A stretch of DNA of 13,846 nt from Pirellulaceae bacterium (GTDB taxonomy: Bacteria; Planctomycetota; Planctomycetia; Pirellulales; Pirellulaceae). How positions within the stretch are numbered: the stretch's first letter is position 1; the number at the start of each line of letters is the position of its first letter. Below, one piece after another: positions 7,832-13,846 of the stretch. A program made the translations under genes and the position numbers. The stretch is taken from NCBI GenBank assembly GCA_030744095.1, contig JASLRF010000573.1:1-13846 (forward strand), written 5' to 3'. The notes beneath the pieces are model-generated. The model did no database searches. It saw only the letters and a list, made by a program, of their open reading frames with translations, and was not told the DNA's origin.

Positions 7832-9931
7832 CTAAGGCTGCTGCTTTTCAGTTTCCAAATCCAGCCGCTTCAATGTCAAATTCCGCACGGCTGCTTTCGT
7901 ATACCAGGCTGCGAAGCCGAGCGGCCGGACAGGTTCTTGTTCCCACCAGATAGAAAGTTTGCGGCCTTTGAGCGTAACGTCGACGATTTGCTCGTCGTCA
8001 ACCCAGGCTGCGACGGTTTCTCGAGTGACCCGCAAACGAAGTCGGTACCAGCGGTCCTGTTCGAATTCTCGATAGTCCGTCGTGTCATTTTCAACCGCGG
8101 ACATGCCATCCAGGTTCGAAATGCCGGTAACGCCGCCGCCCCACCCACCAACGATCAAGGACAGGTAGTTCTCGTTGACTGGAAAAGTGAGGCCACAGAA
8201 AAAATCAGAGCCTTGAATCCGCTTAGCTTCCCAGTTCAGTTCATAGTCGATCCGTGGTGGTTTACCGGAGATCGCAATTCCCGTGGCGGGGCTGCCTTGG
8301 TCCAGGATCACAGCCCCGTCTTTCACCGTCACTTTTCCGTGACGTTCGAAATCATACTTGTTCAGCACACGCCATCCGGCGAGGCTGTGACCGTCAAATA
8401 GCGATCTCACGGTAGGATCCTGGTCGATGCGTTGAAGTTCCAGCCAGTAGCTGAGCGCATTGCCAGAACGGCTGCCGGGCAGAGAGATCGCCGTGACCGA
8501 ACCGTTCATCGTTTCCTCGCGCAATTTCAGGCGAAGATGCAGATGGTAGGGCCGACGATTTGCATCGTCTGTGCCGACATCACCGGCAAACTGCCCGGTC
8601 AAGACATCGCTGTTGAGTCTCGATTGGCTTAAGAGCGTCTTTAACTGACCGCCCATTTTTATCTGCACATCCCCATCCGGTTTGGCCCACATTTCGATCT
8701 GCTGCTGCCCCGAATAAGTCGAAACGCGGCCCTTCCAGTATCCGACCAACCCGGGCGGACAATGCGGTTTCGACGGCTGCGGATTGGGTTCGTGACGACC
8801 CGAGGCTAGATGGCGTTGCTTATCGTACTGCGGCAGCATCGCGCCGAGGATTTCACGCGTCATCTCCAACGGTAGCGATGTGCTCGCATTGCAGAGCGCC
8901 ACGACGACCAAGTTCTCACCGGGCACCAACGTCAATCTCGTGCGCACACCACCCATTCCCCCGGTATGGCTGACCGTTTTGTAGCCATGCTCATCTTCGT
9001 CGATAAACCACCCGACGCCGTACTGCCGGCCATCGGCGAGCTTGACGGTTGGTTCTTGCATTTCATCGATCTGATGTCTGTCCAGGATCTCCTGTTGCCC
9101 CGGCCCACGTTGATGGAGATGAAACATGCCGAACCGGACCAGGTCATGAGCGCTGCTGAACACGGCCGATGCACCCGGATGGTCGAATGTATAGAAAGGG
9201 AGCGGCGTTTGGTTTGGACCGTAGCGGACGGCCGCCACGTGTTGCAACTCGGCAGGAACATCGACCGATGTGTGCGTCAGACCCAAGGGAAGAAAAACGT
9301 TACGCCGCATGAACTCCGCGTAGCTCGTTCCCGACTTACTTCGGATCAGATCGTCCAACACACCGTAGCCGAAGTTGGCATATTGAAAGCGTTCGCCGGG
9401 TGCGGACATCAGCACCCCGTACCGTCGTAGCGACTCGTCAAACTCGGGCCGTTCGAAGGATTCGTCTTCATAGAAGAACTGATAGTGGAGCGGTAGACCG
9501 GACGAGTGATTGGCAAGACGGCGGATCGTCGCCTCGGAAACTTTGCCCACGCGTGCCGTTAGTCCCGTGTTACCCAAGTGCTGGTTGACGGGATCGTCCA
9601 GCTGCAACTCACCGCGTTGCACCAGTAGCATGAGCCCAGTGGCCGTAATCGGCTTGGAAATCGAGGCCAGCGAGTACATCGTATGTTCGCTGGCTAGCAC
9701 CCGGTTTTCTCGATCCGCCCAACCGAAACCTTGCTCCCATAAGATCTTGCCGTCCCTGGCGACAGCGACGGCCAGCGACGGAATCTGTTGATCGACCAAG
9801 GCCTGCTGGATCTTCTCGCGGAGTCGGGCGAACTTGTCCGCCTCGGTTTCGTCGGCCTTGACAACCGCAAAATTTGCCGTTGCCGCGATCAAAAAAGCAA
9901 GACAGCCGAGTGACAACCGCAAAGTGGGCAT
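7832..9931 (-). CDS. Secreted serine hydrolase fused to DUF1080-like domain
   Basis: This 699-residue protein has a signal peptide (hydrophobic 5-23, likely cleavage near Ala27). Residues about 35-370 form a class C beta-lactamase / penicillin-binding-protein-like serine hydrolase. Its motifs are Ser90-Ile-Ser-Lys93 (SxxK), Tyr184-Ala-Asn186 (YxN) and His322-Thr-Gly324 (the KTG-equivalent HTG). A linker and a beta-rich middle segment (about 395-500) follow, the latter of the lipocalin-like kind often found after this domain. Residues about 509-690 resemble DUF1080 (3-keto-disaccharide hydrolase family, concanavalin-like fold): it opens with SLFDGHSLAGW and contains YELNWEAK, DRWYRLRLRV and a C-terminal strand set. 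The first domain likely cleaves an ester or amide; the second is a candidate carbohydrate-acting or -binding module outside the cell. The start has GGAG 8 bases upstream. Confidence 0.88.
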   Translation of the reverse strand: MPTLRLSLGCLAFLIAATANFAVVKADETEADKFARLREKIQQALVDQQIPSLAVAVARDGKILWEQGFGWADRENRVLASEHTMYSLASISKPITATGLMLLVQRGELQLDDPVNQHLGNTGLTARVGKVSEATIRRLANHSSGLPLHYQFFYEDESFERPEFDESLRRYGVLMSAPGERFQYANFGYGVLDDLIRSKSGTSYAEFMRRNVFLPLGLTHTSVDVPAELQHVAAVRYGPNQTPLPFYTFDHPGASAVFSSAHDLVRFGMFHLHQRGPGQQEILDRHQIDEMQEPTVKLADGRQYGVGWFIDEDEHGYKTVSHTGGMGGVRTRLTLVPGENLVVVALCNASTSLPLEMTREILGAMLPQYDKQRHLASGRHEPNPQPSKPHCPPGLVGYWKGRVSTYSGQQQIEMWAKPDGDVQIKMGGQLKTLLSQSRLNSDVLTGQFAGDVGTDDANRRPYHLHLRLKLREETMNGSVTAISLPGSRSGNALSYWLELQRIDQDPTVRSLFDGHSLAGWRVLNKYDFERHGKVTVKDGAVILDQGSPATGIAISGKPPRIDYELNWEAKRIQGSDFFCGLTFPVNENYLSLIVGGWGGGVTGISNLDGMSAVENDTTDYREFEQDRWYRLRLRVTRETVAAWVDDEQIVDVTLKGRKLSIWWEQEPVRPLGFAAWYTKAAVRNLTLKRLDLETEKQQP

Positions 9932-10082
9932 GGGAATCTCCAGAAAATCGAGGGATGACGGCTGCTATGATGGTTCATCTGACCTAGACATGCAAACGCC
10001 AGCCGCCACGTTTCTCTTGCCGCATGATGCCGGCGTAAGGTATTCTTCAGAACTGCATACCATTCCATTCGAGGTAGCCGCT
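9932..10082. other. Divergent promoter region
   Basis: These 151 bp separate the starts of the serine hydrolase and the HEAT/TPR gene and should hold both promoters. A weak plus-strand pair, TTGCCG (10017-10022) and TATTCT (10041-10046) with an 18-base spacer, is the best candidate I can see. A GAGG Shine-Dalgarno precedes the TPR gene by 8 bases. Confidence 0.3.
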
Positions 10083-11999
10083 ATGTGGAAGTTTCCACCA
10101 CCCATCACACTCGGCTCGCGTTTTTGGCTGGACCAGCCGCGCCAACTTCTAATGACCGGGGTGGCCCTCCTGCTGGTGATGATGGCACCGCCCGCCTGGG
10201 TGCGGTCTGACGAGCCCGATCTGGAGGGGCACAGGGCACTGGCCGCGAAAGTCGACCAGTTAATTGCCGATTTGGGCGCCGACCAGTTTGCTCGCCGTGA
10301 AAACGCGCAAGCCGCTTTGAAGCAGTTAGGGTTGGTAGCCTTCGACGCGCTCATCAAGGCGCAGCGGCATCCGGATATCGAAATCGCGCTGCGAGCGCGC
10401 TATCTGGTGCGGAGTCTGCCAATCCGGTGGGCCCGCGATACGGACCCTCGCCGCGTGAAGGGACTGCTGGCGACCTACTCGGAAGCAAATCGAGCGGACC
10501 GCTTAAACCGTATGCAGCAATTGGCGGCCATGCCGGATTCAAGCGGCATCGAGGCCTTGTGTCGCCTGGTCCGCTTCGAAACGGATCATCTTCTGTCCAA
10601 GGAAGCCGCTCTGTTGGCAATCAGTCACGTGGCGTCAGAGGATGCGACAGCACGCAAGGAATTGGCGAATCGGATTCGCGCAACCATCGAACTGAGCAAC
10701 CGGACAGGCGCGGGCTGGATGTTGACCTACGCCCGGACCTTGGAAGCTGGCGAGGACACCGTTGATCAATGGCAACAGATTGTGGATACCGAGTTTGAGA
10801 ACCTGGCGCGTTTCCCCGAGAACACAGATCGGGACATCGTGCGCGACTTATTGCGATGGCAGGCCGAGTTATTGCGGCAGCTGGGACGCCAAGAAGCTGC
10901 GATGGACGCGATTCGCCGAACACTTGATCTGATGGAAGGAGATCGCGGGGAGATCTTCGACATCGTCGATTGGTCGCTCCAGCGCAAGGCATGGACCGTA
11001 ATCGACGAAATCGCCACGCGGTTCCCCATTGAATTCAACAAGGAAGCGAGGCTGGTCTATCGCCTGGCCGAAGCCCAGCGGAAACGTGGCGAAGAACCAC
11101 TTGCACTGGAAACAGCGGCACGCGCATTGGCCATGCATCCCAATCTCTTGGAACGCCATGTCGAGACAGCGTACAACCTGATGGGCCGTCAGATGTACGA
11201 TTGGTCGGAAGACGAGTATCGGCTGGTCATCGATGCCCAAGAGACTGAAAACCGTATCACCCTCGATGCCCGTGACCTGCTGGCCGATATGCTGTTCGAC
11301 TTGGGCCAGCTTAAGGAGGCGGCGGACGTCGCCCAAGCCGCGGTTGACGCGATTGATAAGGACCCCAGGCTGGTGCAGCAGTCGTCCAGAGCCGTCGCCA
11401 TGGTGAAGGGCAAGGCTGCGTTTTACCACGCCGTGCACTTCGGCAGCATCGGCGATCATGCCAAGCAGATTGAATTCCTGGAGAAAGCGATCGCGCTGGA
11501 GCCGATGCAGCCAGATTATCTGATCGCGATGTATCGTGCCGAAAAAGCGGATAAGCCGTGGCGAGAAGCGACTCTGAAACGCATTCAGAATTCGGCCGAT
11601 CGATTGCGAGATGAGATTCGTCTTGCCGAACAGACAGTGCGCAACCCACGTCCCGAGAATCGCAATGACATCGCAGCGGCACTGGCTCAGGCGAACAACG
11701 AATTCGCCTGGTTGATCAGCAATACGGTCGGAGACTATCGGGAAGCGTTGCAATGCAGCCTGAAATCTCTCGAACTGCAGCCTGGTTCAGGTGCCTTTCT
11801 CGACACACTTGGACGGTGCTACTACGCCGTGGGAGATCTTAAGAATGCCGTCAAGACACAAGAATTGGCGGTAAAACAGTCACCCTACTATCAACAGATT
11901 CACCGTCAACTAAGATTCTTTAAAGAAGAACTCGCTAAACAGAAGGCTGGCCAAGAATCGCGCCCGCCGGACGAATCCGCAGATGAACCAAACAGTTAA
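10083..11999 (+). CDS. Exported HEAT/TPR-repeat protein
   Basis: This 638-residue protein begins with an N-terminal hydrophobic segment (about 21-38), so it is exported or anchored by an uncleaved signal. Residues about 50-120 resemble a HEAT-like segment of the planctomycete type (DQFARRENAQAALKQLG, then ALRARYLVRSL). The rest is a chain of helical pairs. Recognisable tetratricopeptide repeats occur around the region beginning IGDHAKQIEFLEKAIALEP and near the C terminus, where DYREALQCSLKSLELQPG is followed by LGRCYYAVGDLKNAVKTQE. The charged tail is Glu/Asp/Lys-rich. TPR arrays act as protein-binding scaffolds; no catalytic motif was seen. The ATG at 10083 is chosen for its GAGG box and the signal segment, over an open frame that runs on upstream into the divergent gene. 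The specific role is unknown. Confidence 0.85.
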   Translation: MWKFPPPITLGSRFWLDQPRQLLMTGVALLLVMMAPPAWVRSDEPDLEGHRALAAKVDQLIADLGADQFARRENAQAALKQLGLVAFDALIKAQRHPDIEIALRARYLVRSLPIRWARDTDPRRVKGLLATYSEANRADRLNRMQQLAAMPDSSGIEALCRLVRFETDHLLSKEAALLAISHVASEDATARKELANRIRATIELSNRTGAGWMLTYARTLEAGEDTVDQWQQIVDTEFENLARFPENTDRDIVRDLLRWQAELLRQLGRQEAAMDAIRRTLDLMEGDRGEIFDIVDWSLQRKAWTVIDEIATRFPIEFNKEARLVYRLAEAQRKRGEEPLALETAARALAMHPNLLERHVETAYNLMGRQMYDWSEDEYRLVIDAQETENRITLDARDLLADMLFDLGQLKEAADVAQAAVDAIDKDPRLVQQSSRAVAMVKGKAAFYHAVHFGSIGDHAKQIEFLEKAIALEPMQPDYLIAMYRAEKADKPWREATLKRIQNSADRLRDEIRLAEQTVRNPRPENRNDIAAALAQANNEFAWLISNTVGDYREALQCSLKSLELQPGSGAFLDTLGRCYYAVGDLKNAVKTQELAVKQSPYYQQIHRQLRFFKEELAKQKAGQESRPPDESADEPNS

Positions 12000-12045
12000 C
12001 CCGTTGGTTTGCCTGCGATTTCAGCATCTGTTCGCAACGCGTCTC

Positions 12046-12084
12046 GGCTGGAATTCCGAGGGCTGGCAATCCGAGGGCTGGCAA
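12046..12084. repeat. 15-bp tandem repeat
   Basis: TCCGAGGGCTGGCAA occurs twice in direct tandem (12055-12069 and 12070-12084), exactly conserved. A partial earlier unit (GGCTGGAAT, 12046-12054) precedes them. It lies in the 148-bp gap between the TPR and DUF2752 genes. It may reflect replication slippage; no function is evident. Confidence 0.7.
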
Positions 12085-12147
12085 TCGTGGAGTTGAAACG
12101 ATCCCTGTCGTGCCCCTCCTCGTCTTCAAGTGACTCAGGCCAAACTC

Positions 12148-12684
12148 ATGTCGACCTCATCCTCGCCTGAACCGATTCCGCAACTACCAGTGGACGATGT
12201 TGGTAACGTCGAGATAGCGGAGCCCGTCGAAGCAATCGAGCCTACTAAAGCAATCGAACAAGTCGAATCGTCGGACAGTTCATTGCATTGGGCGATATTG
12301 TTGATGGCGGTGTGCGTGATGATGCTGGCAGCCATCTTGCAGATACGCGGTTCGGAAATTGTCGTAATTCCAGTTGTCGATCTGCCCTTGCCTGGCACTT
12401 GCACGTACAAGAAAATTGTGGGCATGGAATGCCCTGGCTGTGGACTGACACGTTGCTTCATCAGTATTGCCCATGGAAGGCCAGTCGCGGCTTGGTACTT
12501 TAATCCTGCCGGTATTCTGTTTTTTGTGATTGTCGCGGGACAGATTCCGTTTCGGGGAATTCAGATCTGGCGAATTCGTCGCGGGCTGGCTGAATTTCGT
12601 TTGGGTCGAGTCGCTCATTACCTGTTAGGAGTCTTGATTGTCGCGCTTCTGACGCAGTGGCTTATCCGCACGTTCTTCGTGTGA
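12148..12684 (+). CDS. DUF2752 membrane protein
   Basis: This 178-residue small membrane protein has the DUF2752 signature CPGCGLTRCF (95-104), followed by ISIAHGRP and the helix WYFNPAGILFF. Three hydrophobic segments are visible, at about 47-66, 118-136 and 156-176, with the cysteine motif between the first two. The N-terminal 45 residues are acidic and low-complexity, with a duplicated EAIE/KAIE element, and are not part of the family core. The function of DUF2752 is unknown; the conserved cysteines could bind metal or form disulfides. The ATG at 12148 is preferred to GTG 12130 because a weak AGG lies about 8-9 bases upstream of it and nothing precedes the GTG. The stop is 26 bp before the hydrolase start, so the two are probably co-transcribed. 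Confidence 0.87.
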   Translation: MSTSSSPEPIPQLPVDDVGNVEIAEPVEAIEPTKAIEQVESSDSSLHWAILLMAVCVMMLAAILQIRGSEIVVIPVVDLPLPGTCTYKKIVGMECPGCGLTRCFISIAHGRPVAAWYFNPAGILFFVIVAGQIPFRGIQIWRIRRGLAEFRLGRVAHYLLGVLIVALLTQWLIRTFFV

Positions 12685-12710
12685 CCATCGGCGTCTTGTG
12701 GAGTCTGAGA

Positions 12711-13556
12711 ATGACTTCATTTTGGCCCCAGATTCGAGACATGAAAAAGATACAAATTGATGACATGGAATTGAGCGTGAGGCAGGACGGTCAGGGACCG
12801 CCCTTCTTGTTCGTTCACGGGTTTCCGCTCGACCACACAATGTGGAACCAGCAGATCGCCGAGTTCAGCAAGGACTACCACGTTATCGCGCCGGACCTGC
12901 GTGGCTTTGGCGCAAGCGGGTTGGGCAGTGAACCGGTATCAATGGCCAGGCTGGCCGACGATCTGGCGGTCATGCTTAGCGAGCTTCAGATAACACGGCC
13001 GGTCGTGTTTTGCGGCCTATCGATGGGAGGCTACATTGCCTGGCAGTTCTGGGCTCGCCACTCCGATCGCCTGGACAAGCTGATTCTGTGCGACACGCGG
13101 GCAGCTGCCGATTCCGCCGCAGCCGCACAGGGTCGTCGCGAAACCGCCATGCGAATTCTGAGCGAAGGTGCCGGTGAATTGATCGAAGGGATGTTGCCAA
13201 AGCTCTTTGCAAATGCCACAGACAACACAAATGCTACCGACAACTCATTGCCGAAGTTGGTACAGGCCACACGTTGCGTGATGGAATCCACCAGCCCGCG
13301 AACCGTCGCCGCAGCTCTCCTGGCGATGGCGGCAAGACCAAACATCGAGCCCCGTTTGGCCGAGATCTCAGTGTCAACATTGCTTCTCTGCGGCGAACAC
13401 GACCTGATCACACCAGTCGACGAGATGCAGCAAGTTGCCGCCGCCATGCCCGACGCCCAGTTTGAAGAAATCAGCGGTGCGGGGCATATGGCGCCGATGG
13501 AGCAACCTGCGGCAGTGAATCGGGCGATCCGCGAATTCCTTGAGCGCCACGCGTAA
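12711..13556 (+). CDS. Alpha/beta hydrolase
   Basis: This 281-residue alpha/beta hydrolase is closest in pattern to the 3-oxoadipate enol-lactonase / esterase group. The oxyanion segment HGFPLDHTMW begins at residue 36, DLRGFGAS follows, and the nucleophile elbow GLSMGGY places Ser104. The acid is Asp231 in GEHDLITP and the base His259 in GAGHMAPMEQP, so the triad is complete. There is no signal peptide, so it is cytoplasmic. The lid region carries an in-frame duplicated pentapeptide, NATDN-T-NATDN. The true substrate is unknown and no other catechol-pathway gene is nearby. The start at 12711 has GGAG 7 bases upstream. A second ATG at 12741 (MKKIQIDD) matches the usual family start better but has a poor ribosome-binding site, so it remains an alternative (271 residues). 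It follows the DUF2752 gene closely. Confidence 0.88.
   Translation: MTSFWPQIRDMKKIQIDDMELSVRQDGQGPPFLFVHGFPLDHTMWNQQIAEFSKDYHVIAPDLRGFGASGLGSEPVSMARLADDLAVMLSELQITRPVVFCGLSMGGYIAWQFWARHSDRLDKLILCDTRAAADSAAAAQGRRETAMRILSEGAGELIEGMLPKLFANATDNTNATDNSLPKLVQATRCVMESTSPRTVAAALLAMAARPNIEPRLAEISVSTLLLCGEHDLITPVDEMQQVAAAMPDAQFEEISGAGHMAPMEQPAAVNRAIREFLERHA
13212..13244 (+). repeat. In-frame 15-bp duplication in hydrolase gene
   Basis: AATGCCACAGACAAC (13212-13226) and AATGCTACCGACAAC (13230-13244) differ at two third-codon positions and are separated by one ACA codon. They encode NATDN twice. The duplication lies in the lid/cap region between the nucleophile and the acid residue. Confidence 0.7.
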
Positions 13557-13574
13557 CGAGCGGAAGCGGAGGGC

Positions 13575-13710
13575 CTAGAAAGCTCGTATCAGGTTCTTCT
13601 TTACAAATGAGTCAAGTTTTCAGCGACGGGCACCGACCGCAGGTTGGTCGGTGAGTGCGTCGCTGCAATCGAGCGATAGCTCGTATCGGTCCGAGGCACA
13701 GCCTCACTAG
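13575..13710. repeat. 136-bp interspersed repeat, copy B
   Basis: This is the second copy of the repeat at 4874-5009, in the same orientation and of identical length, bounded by CTAG at 13575-13578 and 13707-13710. The GAGC-GATA-GCTC hairpin (13671-13682) is kept, and the terminal hairpin is reduced to GAGGC/GCCTC (13693-13697/13701-13705). It starts 18 bases after the alpha/beta hydrolase stop codon. A 66-codon minus-strand frame across it is not called as a gene. Confidence 0.85.
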
Positions 13711-13776
13711 TTGGACAGCGCCAGTTTCATCGTTAAGTAGTTGCTGAAATTGGCCTTCCATCAACAGAGAGAAATA

Positions 13777-13823
13777 GGCGATCCTCCGCGTGGTTTCAAT
13801 CACGTAGATCACGGAGGATCGCC
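13777..13823 (+). promoter_or_regulatory. Inverted repeat masking a ribosome-binding site
   Basis: GGCGATCCTCCG (13777-13788) and CGGAGGATCGCC (13812-13823) are perfect 12-bp reverse complements around a 23-base loop, with a further TG/CA pair after a 2-base bulge. The right arm ends at the base before ATG 13824 and contains the Shine-Dalgarno GGAGG (13813-13817). In RNA the stem would hide the ribosome-binding site. Such stems are known upstream of some transposase genes, where they block translation of read-through transcripts; they also occur in autoregulated genes. Confidence 0.7.
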
Positions 13824-13846
13824 ATGATGACTTTGAAGGAACTCAA
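13824..13846 (+). CDS. Start of an unidentified gene (partial)
   Basis: An open frame starts at ATG 13824 with an ideal GGAGG ribosome-binding site 6 bases upstream and runs off the window after MMTLKEL. A second ATG at 13827 is equally possible, with a 9-base spacer. Seven residues are too few to identify a family. The preceding inverted repeat and the neighbouring repeat copy make a transposase one candidate, but nothing in the visible codons proves it. Confidence 0.5.

Noticed and set aside
9834..10082. Longer N terminus for the HEAT/TPR protein
   Set aside because: It would overlap the divergent serine hydrolase gene. The start at 10083 has a good GAGG box and signal segment.
10869..11753. 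294-codon minus-strand frame inside the HEAT/TPR gene
   Set aside because: The plus-strand protein has a ribosome-binding site, signal segment and TPR motifs; the antisense frame has none.

Overview
This window looks like chromosomal DNA from a planctomycete, probably of the Pirellulales. That is an inference from gene content. It holds a small secreted protein resembling the planctomycete family TIGR03067, a twin-arginine exported TIM-barrel 'sugar phosphate isomerase' and a secreted serine hydrolase fused to a DUF1080-like domain. It also holds a membrane-targeted HEAT/TPR protein, moderately high GC, sparse operons and abundant short hairpin-rich intergenic repeats. No rRNA, tRNA, CRISPR array, phage module or complete insertion sequence was seen.

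Layout. Bases 1-300 are a hairpin-rich repeat cluster. A TIGR03067-like secreted protein (minus) diverges from a Tat-exported TIM-barrel protein (plus). A minus-strand pair, aguB then aguA, overlaps by 14 bp and converts agmatine to putrescine. It diverges from bioD (plus), which makes dethiobiotin. A 136-bp interspersed repeat (copy A) lies at the bioD stop codon. Next come an aspartate/aromatic aminotransferase (minus) and, after a 379-bp gap, a divergent myo-inositol-1-phosphate synthase (plus). The synthase converges on a 699-residue serine hydrolase/DUF1080 fusion (minus). That gene shares a 151-bp promoter region with a plus-strand HEAT/TPR protein. A DUF2752 membrane protein and an alpha/beta hydrolase follow on the plus strand, 26 bp apart. 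A second copy (B) of the 136-bp repeat comes next. At the right edge a new plus-strand reading frame begins, with its Shine-Dalgarno sequence buried in a 12-bp perfect inverted repeat.

How the genes work together. Only aguB/aguA form a clear pathway unit (agmatine to N-carbamoylputrescine to putrescine). The aminotransferase, bioD and inositol-phosphate synthase are separate housekeeping functions, each with its own promoter region. The DUF2752 and hydrolase genes are probably co-transcribed, but no shared function can be deduced. No convincing new multi-gene system was found. The signals most worth a second look are non-coding: the RBS-sequestering hairpin at the right edge, the paired 136-bp repeats bounded by CTAG, and the nested hairpins at the left edge.
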